From NCBI GenBank assembly GCA_023398495.1, contig JAEWSG010000038.1, positions 1-64,000 on the forward strand: a stretch of 64,000 bases of DNA. The letters are read 5' to 3'. Numbering within the stretch: the stretch's first letter is position 1; each line of letters begins with the position of its first letter. Made by a program: the position numbers and the translations under genes. This document shows, piece by piece, positions 7,840 to 17,207 of the stretch. The stretch comes from Bacillota bacterium. Lineage in GTDB: Bacteria > Bacillota > Clostridia > Acetivibrionales > Acetivibrionaceae. The notes beneath the pieces are model-generated. The model saw only the letters and a program-made list of their open reading frames with translations, did no database searches and had not been told where the DNA came from.

Positions 7840-8799
7840 AAAGAACCATCATCAAGTGTTTTTGCCGAGTACTTTAATGTAGAATATGAATCTTCATCTA
7901 GTAATGATACTAAAGAAACCGCTCAGCCTATTTCTTCTGAGGTACTAAAAAAAGGAACATTCCCGGCTGGAGACAGTAACGATTATTATAAGTTTACGGC
8001 TAGTTCTGGAAGTGAAATCTACATCCAGTTGTCTTATATTCCTACAGGTTGCGATTATGATTTATGGCTCCTTAATTCTAGTGGTACAAGTTTAGCAGAT
8101 TCCAGAAATGGGTCAGATTTAGGTGAATTTATTAATTATACTGCTAATTATACTGGGACTTATTATATAAGAGTTTACAAATATTCTGGTACGCCACCAA
8201 GCAACAGTCAATATAACTTGTATGCTCAAACCAGTGGTGTTATCTTTAACAAGTCATTTTATGTTGAAAAACCTCACAATTTGGAGTACATGAGATATCT
8301 AGGTCGAGATGTTACATATGTAGGTGGTGGATATGATGCTGAAATGGCGTGGAACCACCCGTCATATACAAAAGCACTGGCAAGTGGGTTTAATTCCCAA
8401 GGAGCCAGCAGACAATTGGTGAATTATGGGAGTCACAATGGAGCTGATAATTATGATTGGTCAAGTGAAGATGACCCTGAATGGGAAGTAAAACACGATA
8501 CCAGTAATGAAAAATTTTATTGGAAGGCCAGTGATGTGCATTACCTGTCCTGGGGATTAAGTTGTGCCTATGCTATGCCACAAATCTATAATACTGCTCA
8601 TGCCAGGAGATGGACCTATCAGAAGAAATGGCAATATATTTCTTATTCAGGGTTTCTGAGCACAAACAAATGGTCAGAGTATACTTCAGCCTTATTAAGT
8701 AATCAACAGTCCTATTCGGAGTTTAATACTTTCCTTTATAATAATAGTGTTGGGCAACCATTAACTCATAGCTCTTGGATAGCACGAAAAAGTCAATAA
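7840..8799 (+). pseudogene. PPC-domain secreted protein with disrupted 5' end
   Basis: The coding frame is open from 7840. It begins with what looks like the end of a signal peptide (SSSVFA, then EYFNVEYE), then a pre-peptidase C-terminal (PPC) domain: LKKGTFPAGDSNDYYKF to NSQYNLYAQTSG. An unrecognised aromatic-rich C-terminal region of about 190 residues follows. There is no in-frame start before TTG at 8029, which would cut the PPC domain. An ATG at 7836 (MKRTIIK, typical of a signal-peptide start) is in another frame and stops after 13 codons. The hydrophobic core of the leader therefore appears to have been deleted with a frame change. The downstream gene follows after 21 nt. It could still be expressed from 8029 as a cytosolic fragment. 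Confidence 0.65.
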
Positions 8800-8820
8800 A
8801 AAAGAAAGGGGTAATATAAA

Positions 8821-9519
8821 ATGGCAACTCATATCAAAAGAATTGTATTAACTGGAATTGTTTTGGGTGTTTTACTGAGTTTTGGTACTATAATCGCGAA
8901 AAACTACGAAAAACCACTAGATCCATACTTGGAGGTTCTCGAACAAGAAAAGGCTAAGTTTATTAATAAAGGAGAGAAAATTCCTGATGGACTGGATGAA
9001 AAAATAGAAAACATGAGACAAAAAGAGATTCAATTAAAAGCCGCTGAAGAAGAAAGAAAGAAATATCACGAGCAAATTAATAAATTACCGAAAGATGAAA
9101 AAGGAAATCCTCTTATGGATAATGTTAAACCTATAAAGAAGGGGTTTGATAGTTTTTCGCAAGAAGAACAGTTCATAACAGAAATTAATATAGCCGAAGG
9201 CGATGCCCGACATGCTACGGTGTTTGGAAATGATGTGGGATTAACTTATAAAATCACGACTATGGCAAATTGTAATTACAATATTCTGGCAGCAGGATGC
9301 AGAAAAGATGATGAAGAAACAGGCGTCATTTGTAACAAAATTTATAGTGAAACAGATTTTGTTGTAATGTATGAAAAATATGAATATCCTGGAAAGGGTA
9401 CCCTCACGTTTAAATCATATGAAGATAGTAATAACATAGTAATATTTTCATATGGTAAAAATCATGAAGGTTACTTTGATGTAAGAACAAAGACGGCTGT
9501 TTTCGAAAAGTATAAATAA
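8821..9519 (+). CDS. membrane-anchored hypothetical protein
   Basis: A 232-residue protein with one N-terminal hydrophobic segment (about residues 8-26, ITGIVLGV-like) preceded by Lys/Arg, so probably a signal anchor with the rest outside the cell. Residues 35-85 are charged and likely coiled coil (EQEKAKF, EERKKYHEQINK). The C-terminal 110 residues look like a beta-rich domain with four cysteines. No family was recognised. It follows the PPC-protein gene by 21 nt with a clear AAAGGGG site, so the two formed an operon. A gene at 63216, with a similar K-R-I-x-L-T-G start, sits in the same position behind another PPC protein. Confidence 0.75.
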   Translation: MATHIKRIVLTGIVLGVLLSFGTIIAKNYEKPLDPYLEVLEQEKAKFINKGEKIPDGLDEKIENMRQKEIQLKAAEEERKKYHEQINKLPKDEKGNPLMDNVKPIKKGFDSFSQEEQFITEINIAEGDARHATVFGNDVGLTYKITTMANCNYNILAAGCRKDDEETGVICNKIYSETDFVVMYEKYEYPGKGTLTFKSYEDSNNIVIFSYGKNHEGYFDVRTKTAVFEKYK

Positions 9520-9545
9520 TACCGAATTAACACAATATTTGTTCT

Positions 9546-9593
9546 AAATCCCCTTAAGCAACATTCCTTGACTAAAGTTGTTTAAGGGGATTT
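9546..9593 (+). terminator. intrinsic terminator
   Basis: AAATCCCCTTAA pairs perfectly with TTAAGGGGATTT around a 24-nt loop that itself can pair AAC/GTT, followed by TATTATTT. It ends the 8821-9519 transcription unit. Confidence 0.8.
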
Positions 9594-9774
9594 ATTATTT
9601 AATCTTGTAGATTGCAAAAAATCTAATTGGAGAGAAGACACTAAATTTGTTTTCTATTTGTACAGATACAGAAGCAGCATAGTAGAACGATGCGGAATAA
9701 ATGGAAATATCAAGGTAGGTAAAGTTAAAAGGATTATAAATTAATTAAAAGCGGATATAGCCCTTTATTTATTC

Positions 9775-9804
9775 TTGACAGCAATAAAGAATATATAATA
9801 TATT
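9775..9804 (+). promoter_or_regulatory. candidate promoter
   Basis: TTGACA at 9775-9780 and TATATT at 9799-9804, spaced 18 nt, in very AT-rich DNA. It would transcribe the small ORF at 9844 and the CorC-like gene. The -10 placement is uncertain because several TATA-like hexamers overlap. Confidence 0.5.
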
Positions 9805-9843
9805 ATTTTATAATAAAACAGTTGATTTGGGGGTGATAGTGGA

Positions 9844-9945
9844 ATGGACGATATTCCGGAAGATATACGATGTAGCAGAGCACTATGTAAAGCACAGTTA
9901 GGAGTTAAAAACCGATTAAAAGCTAAGTTTTACAGGAGGCCGTAA
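9844..9945 (+). CDS. putative 33-residue leader peptide
   Basis: ATG at 9844 opens a 33-codon ORF (MDDIPEDIRCSRALC... ending YRRP) preceded by GGGGGTG at 9829-9835. Its stop lies inside the terminator-like hairpin at 9934-9978, the geometry expected of an attenuator peptide. No family was recognised. It may instead be chance coding within a structured RNA leader. Confidence 0.3.
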   Translation: MDDIPEDIRCSRALCKAQLGVKNRLKAKFYRRP

Positions 9946-9978
9946 ATCCTTGAATATAGGATAATTATGCCTTTTTTT
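9934..9978 (+). terminator. possible attenuator hairpin before the CorC-like gene
   Basis: AGGAGGC (9934-9940) can pair with GCCTTTT (9969-9975), partly through G-U pairs. It encloses an inner hairpin ATCCT/AGGAT and ends in a run of seven T. It lies between the candidate promoter and the gene at 10004, so it could control read-through. Confidence 0.45.
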
Positions 9979-10003
9979 ATTTGACTTACTAATTAATTGG
10001 AGG

Positions 10004-11311
10004 ATGAAAAATTTGTTTACCGAAATACTGGTTTTAATTTTGCTCATAGTGCTGAATGCGTTTTTTGCTGCTTCCGAGATTGCATTAATCTCATTAAATG
10101 ATACTAAATTAAAAATGATGGCTGAGGAAGGTAATAAGAAAGCCGTTTTGCTTAAAAAGCTTGTAGAAGAACCAAGTAGGTTTCTTGCGACTATTCAGAT
10201 AGGCATAACACTTGCCGGTTTTTTTGCAAGTGCCTTTGCAGCAGATAAATTTTCAGGAAGACTGGTTAAATTGATACAGCTTACAGGAGTGGATATTCCT
10301 GCGGGTGTGCTTCAAAGTGTTTCAATGGTACTGATTACGATATTATTGTCATATTTTTCTCTCGTTTTCGGGGAATTGGCACCTAAAAGACTGGCAATGA
10401 AAAAGGCAGAACCAATTGCTATGCTTGTGGCTACGCCTTTAACCTTTTTGTCGGTTATGACTTTACCCTTTGTCAAATTTCTTACACTGTCTACAAACAC
10501 TATTGTAAGGCTATTTGGGGTTGATCCCTCAAAGGAAGATGAAAATGTTACGGAAGAAGAGATAAGAATGATGGTGGATGTCGGAGAGGAAAGAGGAACT
10601 ATTGACGAAACCGAAAAAGAGATGATAAATAATATTTTTGAATTTAATAATAAAATAGTTTCAGAAATAATGACTCACAGAACAGAAATTGCAGCTTTGC
10701 CTGTTGATGCAAGCCTTGATGAAGTGACCAAGTTTATTAATGCAGAAAAGTATTCAAGGATACCCGTTTTTGAAGATAATATCGACAACATTGTAGGAAT
10801 AATGCATTCAAAATATCTTATCAAATATCTGGCTGAGGATGGTGATAAAGATAAGTTTAACTTGAGAAATGTCATAAGAAAACCTTATTTTGTTCCTGCT
10901 TCAAAGAGAACAGACGAACTGTTTAAAGAGCTTCAAAAGAAGAATACACATTTGGCAGTTATTATTGATGAGTATGGTGGGACAGCAGGCATTGTTTCTT
11001 TAGAAGACCTGATTGAGGAAATTGTGGGGAATATTTTTGACGAGGACGATGAAATTGAGAAGGATATAGATAAACTAGACGAAAACACATTTATTATAAA
11101 CGGTACGACCAGCCTGACAACCGTGAGTGACTACCTTGAGGTGGAACTTCCAACAGAAGATTATGATACATTGAGCGGTTTTGTAATAGGACAGCTAGGC
11201 AGAATACCCGACAAAGAGGATAGCCCAACTGTGGAGTTTAATGGTATTGTATTCAAGGTTGCCAAAGTAGATGAGAAAAGGGTGGCTAAGGTTAAAGTCT
11301 GTAGGGCTTAA
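10004..11311 (+). CDS. CorC/HlyC-family transporter-like membrane protein with CBS pair
   Basis: A 435-residue protein with three domains. An N-terminal CNNM/DUF21 membrane domain (about 1-190, several hydrophobic helices, FFAASEIALISLN near residue 20) is followed by a CBS pair (about 205-335, EIMTHRTEIAALP and SRIPVFEDNIDNIVGIMH) and a CorC_HlyC domain (about 350-430, LSGFVIGQLGRIP). Relatives are linked to magnesium or other divalent-cation efflux; some are annotated hemolysin. The GGAGG lies directly against the ATG at 10004, so initiation at TTG 10013 (9 nt away) is likely. A terminator follows. Confidence 0.9.
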   Translation: MKNLFTEILVLILLIVLNAFFAASEIALISLNDTKLKMMAEEGNKKAVLLKKLVEEPSRFLATIQIGITLAGFFASAFAADKFSGRLVKLIQLTGVDIPAGVLQSVSMVLITILLSYFSLVFGELAPKRLAMKKAEPIAMLVATPLTFLSVMTLPFVKFLTLSTNTIVRLFGVDPSKEDENVTEEEIRMMVDVGEERGTIDETEKEMINNIFEFNNKIVSEIMTHRTEIAALPVDASLDEVTKFINAEKYSRIPVFEDNIDNIVGIMHSKYLIKYLAEDGDKDKFNLRNVIRKPYFVPASKRTDELFKELQKKNTHLAVIIDEYGGTAGIVSLEDLIEEIVGNIFDEDDEIEKDIDKLDENTFIINGTTSLTTVSDYLEVELPTEDYDTLSGFVIGQLGRIPDKEDSPTVEFNGIVFKVAKVDEKRVAKVKVCRA

Positions 11312-11351
11312 GGGTTCTAAGTTATCGAAATGAATGCAGATTCTATAAGAT

Positions 11352-11407
11352 AAGTATTTCATACCGCAATTGTATAACAACTTTTTAGGTATGAGATACT
11401 TCTTTTT
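11352..11407 (+). terminator. intrinsic terminator after the CorC-like gene
   Basis: AAGTATTTCATACC (11352-11365) pairs with GGTATGAGATACTT (11388-11401), with one mismatch, followed by CTTTTTT. The downstream 200 bases are AT-rich, with no clear promoter identified. Confidence 0.85.
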
Positions 11408-11612
11408 TAGAGCATAGGAAATTTATAAAAATCCTAGAATTTTCTTAAAACGATTTTCGCAAAAAAACAGCAAAATTACGTGAAGTTTTCTTAAATGTTG
11501 TAGAATATTTTCTTAATTAATTGAGTAAACTAAATTGTATTTGACTAAAATGCTTGAAATTTAACTAAAATGTCATTATAATTAAGATAAATATTTGAGA
11601 GTTGGTGAAATT

Positions 11613-13052
11613 ATGTTGGCAGATGAATTAGTGACACTCGTGAATGATGTAATAGCAAAACGATGTGAAATGCAAAACATTGAATTGAAAAAAGCTAGTG
11701 GTGGAACACCACAAAGGCTTTATGATACACTTTCGTCATTTGCAAATCAAAATGGTGGTGGAATAATTATATTTGGCATAGACCAAGAGGATAATTATAA
11801 TATATCAGGAGTATATGATGCACAGGATTTACAAGTAAAAGTAACCGAACAGGCAAATCAAATGTCACCTATTATAAGACCTCTTTTTACAGTGGCAAAA
11901 ATTGAGGAAAAGATAATAGTTAGTGCAGAAATATCAGAATGTGATGTGTATGATAAACCATGCTACTACAGAGGTGCAGGAAAAATACGTGGTTCATATA
12001 TTCGTGTAGGTGATTCAGACATGCCTATGACTGAATATGAAATATATAGCTATGAAGCGTTCAAAAGAAAGATACAAGATGAAATTCGTACAGTTCCGCA
12101 AGGAATAGGTTCAGATATAAATAAAACAGAGTTAAACTTGTATTTAGCAAAACTTCGAAAAGAAAAGCCAAACTTATCAAAACTTACTGATGAACAGATA
12201 ATGTCACTTGGTGGTTTGTTTGTAGAAGGAAAATCAACTTTAGCAAGTTTAATGCTTTTTGGATTATATCCCCAAGGTAATTTTCCACAACTATGTATTA
12301 CATCCGTTGTAGTGCCGGGATATACTATTGGTGATACTGGAGATGATGGAGCAAGATTTTTGGACAATAAAAGAATTGAAGGGACTATTCCGGAAATGCT
12401 GGAAGGTGCCTTGATTTTTGTACAAAGAAACATGCATGTTAAAACTATTATTAGCGAAGATGGGAAAAGGGTTGATAAGCCGGAGTACCCAATGAAAGCA
12501 GTTCGTGAAATTATTCTCAATGCTCTTATCCATAGAGACTATAGCATAAATACCGAAAACTCACCGATTCGGATAATCCTTTATACAGATAGACTTGAAG
12601 TTGAAAATCCTGGAGGGCTATATGGCAGGTTAACTATTGATAACTTGGGCAAAGTAGGTGCAGATACAAGAAATCCATATATTGCATCAGCACTTGAAAT
12701 AATGATAAGTACTGAAAATCGGTTTTCAGGCATACCTACAGTTAGGCATGAAATGGCAAAAGCAGGACTGCCCGAACCTGTATTCAGTAGTAGTCGAGGA
12801 GTGTTTAAAGTAACACTGTATAATAGTAATAAGATTTTAGATACTGATAGAAAAACAGATATAACATATGAGATAGTTAAGTTTTGTAAGGTGCCAAAGA
12901 CAAGAGAAGAATTAGCGAAAGAGTTTAACTTTTCAGCTATATCTTATATGATGTCAAAATATGTACAGCCGTTAATAAATGAAGGCAAATTGAAAATGAC
13001 ATTGCCAGAAAAGCCAAAAAGTAAAAAGCAAAAATATCTTGCAGTAAGATAA
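11613..13052 (+). CDS. AlbA_2/Schlafen-type ATP-binding protein
   Basis: A 479-residue protein. Residues about 15-140 form the AlbA_2 (Schlafen AlbA) fold: IELKKASGG and FANQNGGGIIIFGID. Residues about 290-400 form an HATPase_c_4 region: AVREIILNALIHRDYS (N-box-like) and RLEVENPGGLYG. The C-terminus carries a winged-helix-like segment (TREELAKEFNFS). Such proteins are usually annotated as putative DNA-binding or ATP-dependent helicase-like and occur in defence and regulatory contexts; the biochemical role is unproven. ATG 11613 is used; an in-frame TTG at 11595 is possible. It precedes the six-gene MoxR/VWA operon, and a second member lies at 56426. Confidence 0.85.
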   Translation: MLADELVTLVNDVIAKRCEMQNIELKKASGGTPQRLYDTLSSFANQNGGGIIIFGIDQEDNYNISGVYDAQDLQVKVTEQANQMSPIIRPLFTVAKIEEKIIVSAEISECDVYDKPCYYRGAGKIRGSYIRVGDSDMPMTEYEIYSYEAFKRKIQDEIRTVPQGIGSDINKTELNLYLAKLRKEKPNLSKLTDEQIMSLGGLFVEGKSTLASLMLFGLYPQGNFPQLCITSVVVPGYTIGDTGDDGARFLDNKRIEGTIPEMLEGALIFVQRNMHVKTIISEDGKRVDKPEYPMKAVREIILNALIHRDYSINTENSPIRIILYTDRLEVENPGGLYGRLTIDNLGKVGADTRNPYIASALEIMISTENRFSGIPTVRHEMAKAGLPEPVFSSSRGVFKVTLYNSNKILDTDRKTDITYEIVKFCKVPKTREELAKEFNFSAISYMMSKYVQPLINEGKLKMTLPEKPKSKKQKYLAVR

Positions 13053-13174
13053 AGGATAATAAAAAATAACATCCGATTCTCGTATTTAGATGTATCTGAA
13101 GTTAAGTTGTAAATGAGTATAAAGTGTGATTGGGGTTAAGAACAAACAGTTTAAATATACAGGGGTGCATATCA

Positions 13175-15739
13175 GTGAAACTATATAGACCAGTGGGAAT
13201 AAGTGAAATTGAATTAATCAAGCAGTCGGGAATGACTAAATTTCCGCCAAGGCTTCCGGAACAACCAATATTTTATCCTGTTCTGAACAAAAAGTACGCG
13301 TGCCAGATAGCACGGGAATGGAATACGCAGGCCCCTCCCGGTTATGCTGGTTTTGTTACTGAATTCGATGTTGAGGATGAGTATATTTCAAAGTTTGAAG
13401 TAAAGACGGTAGGAGCATTTGTACATAAAGAATTATGGATTCCAGCAGAAGAACTTGAGGATTTTAACAGACACATTATAGGAAAGATCCGGGTAATAGA
13501 GTCTTATTATGGTGCAAATTACAAAGACTGTTCACAAGTAGCTGAATCAGAAGCTCACGATAGGGGAACACAAAATACCGAAGTACAAAATACCGAAGTA
13601 CAAAATATTAAAACAGAAAACACTGTGGCTCAAAATTCTGAAGCATTCAGGTTAAATGAATCCAATACATCAATGGATGCATTAGAAGCTATTGGAGTAT
13701 TGAAAATTGGTTCAACAGATGTTCTTAAAAGTGAAAAGTGGTTAATGTATCTGGCTTTGACTTCGGAAAGGAATATCAACCTTGAGAGGCTTTATTCCCT
13801 AGAAGAAACCAGAACCAATTATGTGCTCAATTATGTTGAGAAAACTCTTAAAATTCTTTCACAGCTAAATCTGGACAAATATCACAAGCACATACTTGAG
13901 GAAACGTTGAAGTGGTCAGAGGTTTCTAAATCGGGACTTAAACACCACAGAGAACAGTGGATAAAGAAAGGCTACAACCTCTTTGCGCATAATATCGGTT
14001 CGGCTCAGATTTATATGGAGAAGTCAAATGAACCTGATGCTGAAGTAAAGAGGATTGTGCATGACCTGATTCTAACCCATGGTTTGGTTGGACAATACAT
14101 CAGAGGCGAGGTTCCCTTGGACGACAGCAGGCCGCTAAACCAACTTGTCGTAGATAATATATTATCGGTTTATGAGTTGAAGGAAATATTGATTGCTCTT
14201 AACTTGTGCATCATTACAGCAGTTGATGAACGTATATGGTTGGATATAAAACATCAGGTTGAAGCGGTTGTTGGATTTATAGCAGATGGACGGTTCGATA
14301 AGCAGTATGAATTCAAAGAACGGATAAGGCGGTTAAGACAGGTATCTTCAAAAAATGGAGAGAATTTTGAAGCAGAATATGAAAAATTCCTGTCTGCTTC
14401 AGGTATATCTTCAAAAGTTGCCGGATTGCTGGAAGCGGTTGATTTGTGGTATGTTGAGGCTGCAATGTATGACTTGTCCTTTGAAGAGTTCCTGAAAGTC
14501 TTTTTGATCATAGATCGTGAAGTGAATTCTGAAAAGGTCAGACACATAAGCTTTGAAAGATTCATGAAAGGTCTTTATTACCAGCATGAAGGCAAAAAGA
14601 GGGTTAATATCTACAAGAAAAGGATTATTGAAAAGTACCTGTCTGAGATTACTATGGAAGATATAATTGCCGGCAGATTCAAGGAGAATATGCATGTTGT
14701 TCATGAAATTTCCGTCCATGAAGATGTTGAAGATACTATATTTTTTAACTTTGCTTTTTCGCCGGCAGGAAGCAAATTGATTGATTTCTGTATTGAAGCA
14801 GAGAAATCCGACGTGCTCTATGAAAGTGCAATTATCATGCTTTTTGATCTGTTTGGACTTAGAAAAGATAAATATGACCGCTTCTACGAAGAGGAGTCCT
14901 ACCTTCAGACTATGAATCAGACGATAGATTATAAAAAAGTCATTCTGGATTATATTACAGGTAGTAGTGTTGTTGATATAGGTCCTGGCGGCGGTGCTTT
15001 GATGGATCTTATATCCGAGCGTTTTCCGCAGAAGAAAGTACTTGGTGTAGATATTGCCCAGAATGTACTGGATAGTCTGAGAAAGAAAAAGCAACTTGAA
15101 AACAGAAGTTGGGATGTACTTTACGGAGATGCTCTGAATTTAGGTCAATATATTGAAAAAGGAAAAGTTGATACAATTATTTTTTGTTCTATTTTGCATG
15201 AATTGTTTTCATATATTGAATATGAAGGCAAAAGGTTTAACCATGACACACTGGCAGCTGCATTTAAGAGTACGTTTGAAGTTTTACCTTCTGGAGGAAG
15301 GATTATCATACGTGATGGTATTATGACAGAACCTGTTAACCAGAAGAGAATAATAAGGTTTTTATCTGAGGAGGGTATTGAATTCCTGGTCAGATATGCA
15401 AGTGACTTTAAAGGAAGGGAAATCGAATATTCGGTAGTTGGGCGCAATGAAGTATTGATGCCAGTAAACGATGCAATGGAATTTTTATATACATATACAT
15501 GGGGAGAGAAGTCCTATGTTCATGAGGTTAACGAACAGTTTGGGTACTTTACTCCGAGTGGGTTCAGAGAATTCATAACCAAAACACTTGGTGCAGGTGC
15601 AAGAGTAGTTGAATTCAAGCATTTTCTGCAAGAAGGTTATACAATCGCACTTTCGCAGAAAATTGAGTTTTACGATGAAAGACGAAATCCTGTGAGGCTA
15701 CCGGATAGTACGTGTATTGTTGTGATAGAAAAGGTGTAA
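13175..15739 (+). CDS. ART/crystallin-J1-like N-domain fused to a SAM methyltransferase
   Basis: An 854-residue protein. Residues 1-115 (KLYRPVGISEIELI, FPPRLPEQPIFYPVLN, ELWIPAEELEDFN) resemble a small conserved domain often labelled ADP-ribosylation/crystallin J1. Residues about 120-165 are a low-complexity repetitive linker (tandem TEVQN units). Residues about 180-570 are helical and unrecognised. Residues about 585-740 are a class I SAM-dependent methyltransferase: VVDIGPGGG motif I near 598, an acidic GVDIAQN, and GGRIIIRDG. GTG 13175 with AGGGGTG upstream is preferred to earlier in-frame starts. It is first in a tight operon with SWIM, HEAT, MoxR, DUF5682 and VWA genes. The substrate is unknown. 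Confidence 0.75.
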   Translation: MKLYRPVGISEIELIKQSGMTKFPPRLPEQPIFYPVLNKKYACQIAREWNTQAPPGYAGFVTEFDVEDEYISKFEVKTVGAFVHKELWIPAEELEDFNRHIIGKIRVIESYYGANYKDCSQVAESEAHDRGTQNTEVQNTEVQNIKTENTVAQNSEAFRLNESNTSMDALEAIGVLKIGSTDVLKSEKWLMYLALTSERNINLERLYSLEETRTNYVLNYVEKTLKILSQLNLDKYHKHILEETLKWSEVSKSGLKHHREQWIKKGYNLFAHNIGSAQIYMEKSNEPDAEVKRIVHDLILTHGLVGQYIRGEVPLDDSRPLNQLVVDNILSVYELKEILIALNLCIITAVDERIWLDIKHQVEAVVGFIADGRFDKQYEFKERIRRLRQVSSKNGENFEAEYEKFLSASGISSKVAGLLEAVDLWYVEAAMYDLSFEEFLKVFLIIDREVNSEKVRHISFERFMKGLYYQHEGKKRVNIYKKRIIEKYLSEITMEDIIAGRFKENMHVVHEISVHEDVEDTIFFNFAFSPAGSKLIDFCIEAEKSDVLYESAIIMLFDLFGLRKDKYDRFYEEESYLQTMNQTIDYKKVILDYITGSSVVDIGPGGGALMDLISERFPQKKVLGVDIAQNVLDSLRKKKQLENRSWDVLYGDALNLGQYIEKGKVDTIIFCSILHELFSYIEYEGKRFNHDTLAAAFKSTFEVLPSGGRIIIRDGIMTEPVNQKRIIRFLSEEGIEFLVRYASDFKGREIEYSVVGRNEVLMPVNDAMEFLYTYTWGEKSYVHEVNEQFGYFTPSGFREFITKTLGAGARVVEFKHFLQEGYTIALSQKIEFYDERRNPVRLPDSTCIVVIEKV

Positions 15740-15757
15740 TTCAGGGGGGGATATTAT

Positions 15758-17179
15758 TTGAAAATTACTGAAGAATACATTAATTCAATAGCTCCAAATC
15801 AGAATGCTGTTACCAATGGCTTAGGACTTCTCAAAAAGAACAGCTTTGTAAAATTAAATATTTCCAGTGACGGGACAGTTTTGTTCGGTGAGTGTAAAGG
15901 AAGCGGGTCAAGCAATTATATTACTTCGGCTGATTTTATTAACCATGAAAACCCGGTGTTTCGATGTACTTGTCCTAGCAGACAGTTTCCGTGTAAGCAT
16001 TCTATAGGACTTTTGTTTGCTTACATTAATGGAAAGAAATTTGAAGAGGCAGAAATTCCGGCAGATATATTGGGAAAGCGCGATAAGATTGAGCAGAGAG
16101 AAGAAAAGAAAAAAGTTGAAGCTGTGAAAGGACCTAAAAAGGTTAATAAATCAGCACTGAAAAAGAAGATCGTTGCTCAGATTGAAGGCCTTGAGCTGCT
16201 GACAAAGATCACGGGAAATTTTGCACAGTCAGGACTTGGGACAGTAAATGCAAAGACCCTTCAAATGATGAATGAACAAGTCAAGCAGTTAGGTAACTAC
16301 TATCTTTCCGGACCTCAAACCGTGTTGAAGGAATTCCTGCTTCTTTTTGAAGCTGGCAATAACCGTGACAAGATCTATTCACAGGCTGTTGATTTACTTG
16401 TTACAATGAACTCGTTGTGCAAGAAGGGAAAGGAATATTTGAATAAAAGACTTGAAGAGCCTGAACTGGGGTCAGAACAGGAGGGTATCATAGCTGAACT
16501 TCTAGGGCATGCATGGCAGTTGGCGGAGCTTAAGGCACTTGGAAGGGTTCAGAAGGATGTTGAATTGATACAGTTAAGTTTCAACTGTTTTGACAGTGAA
16601 GCGAGAAATGAGTATGTGGATGAGGGAATCTGGATTAACTTAAATACGGGAGAAATACAGGAAACATTGAATTACAGGCCTTTTAAAGCAGCAAAATATA
16701 TACGTGAGGATGATTCCTTTTATTCAGTTGCACAGGTTAAGGAGCTTTTTGTATACCCGGGAGAGCTGAATTCCAGAATTCGGTGGGAAAACATAGAAAC
16801 AAGAGAAATTGCTTCAAAAGATTACAAACTGATAAAATCCTATTCTAAAAACTCATATCCTGAAGTTATAAAGACAGTAAAAAACCAGATTAAGAATCCG
16901 CTTTCAGAAAAATACCCATTGGTTTTGTTAAGCTATGCGAGAATTGGTCAGGTGGATGGTTTTTTTGTTGCCGAAGATGAAAAGGGTCAGAGATTGGTGC
17001 TTGAAGACAGCTATCTTTGTGTTGAGCAAGATAGTGCATACATGCTGGAACTTGTTGAAGAGAAGGTGCTTAACGACAATTGTATGCTGGTGAGATTTCA
17101 TCACAATCCTGATACCGGTAAACTCAGGGCACAACCACTGACCCTGATTACAGACAATAGCATAATACGGTTGGCATAA
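15758..17179 (+). CDS. SWIM zinc-finger protein
   Basis: A 473-residue protein with a SWIM motif near residues 66-85: CTCPSRQFPCKHSIGLLFA, the C-x-C-xn-C-x-H zinc ligand set. SWIM domains bind nucleic acid or protein partners. Residues about 105-135 are a Lys-rich linker. The rest is mixed helix and strand with no domain I can name. The TTG at 15758 is used because GGGGGGG lies 8 bases upstream. It is 18 nt after the methyltransferase gene and 28 nt before the HEAT gene. SWIM proteins are regularly encoded with MoxR and VWA genes, which supports a shared function. Confidence 0.85.
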   Translation: MKITEEYINSIAPNQNAVTNGLGLLKKNSFVKLNISSDGTVLFGECKGSGSSNYITSADFINHENPVFRCTCPSRQFPCKHSIGLLFAYINGKKFEEAEIPADILGKRDKIEQREEKKKVEAVKGPKKVNKSALKKKIVAQIEGLELLTKITGNFAQSGLGTVNAKTLQMMNEQVKQLGNYYLSGPQTVLKEFLLLFEAGNNRDKIYSQAVDLLVTMNSLCKKGKEYLNKRLEEPELGSEQEGIIAELLGHAWQLAELKALGRVQKDVELIQLSFNCFDSEARNEYVDEGIWINLNTGEIQETLNYRPFKAAKYIREDDSFYSVAQVKELFVYPGELNSRIRWENIETREIASKDYKLIKSYSKNSYPEVIKTVKNQIKNPLSEKYPLVLLSYARIGQVDGFFVAEDEKGQRLVLEDSYLCVEQDSAYMLELVEEKVLNDNCMLVRFHHNPDTGKLRAQPLTLITDNSIIRLA

Positions 17180-17207
17180 GCCTTATGTGAGCGAGGAGTT
17201 GATATAA

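Larger units (their letters stand above)
9520..10003. other. intergenic region upstream of the CorC-like gene
   Basis: It contains a terminator (9546-9593), a possible promoter (9775-9804), a 33-codon ORF (9844-9945) and a possible attenuator hairpin (9934-9978), each listed separately. Bases 9600-9770 show nothing recognisable. Confidence 0.6.

Noticed and set aside
9844..9990. Known Mg (M-box) or Mn (yybP-ykoY) riboswitch before the CorC-like gene
   Set aside because: None of the conserved core sequences of those classes is visible; only a generic terminator-like hairpin can be supported.
14254..15094. Antisense frames over the methyltransferase fusion, up to 227 codons
   Set aside because: The sense frame has recognised domains and operon context; the antisense peptides are Phe/Ile/Asn-rich shadows.
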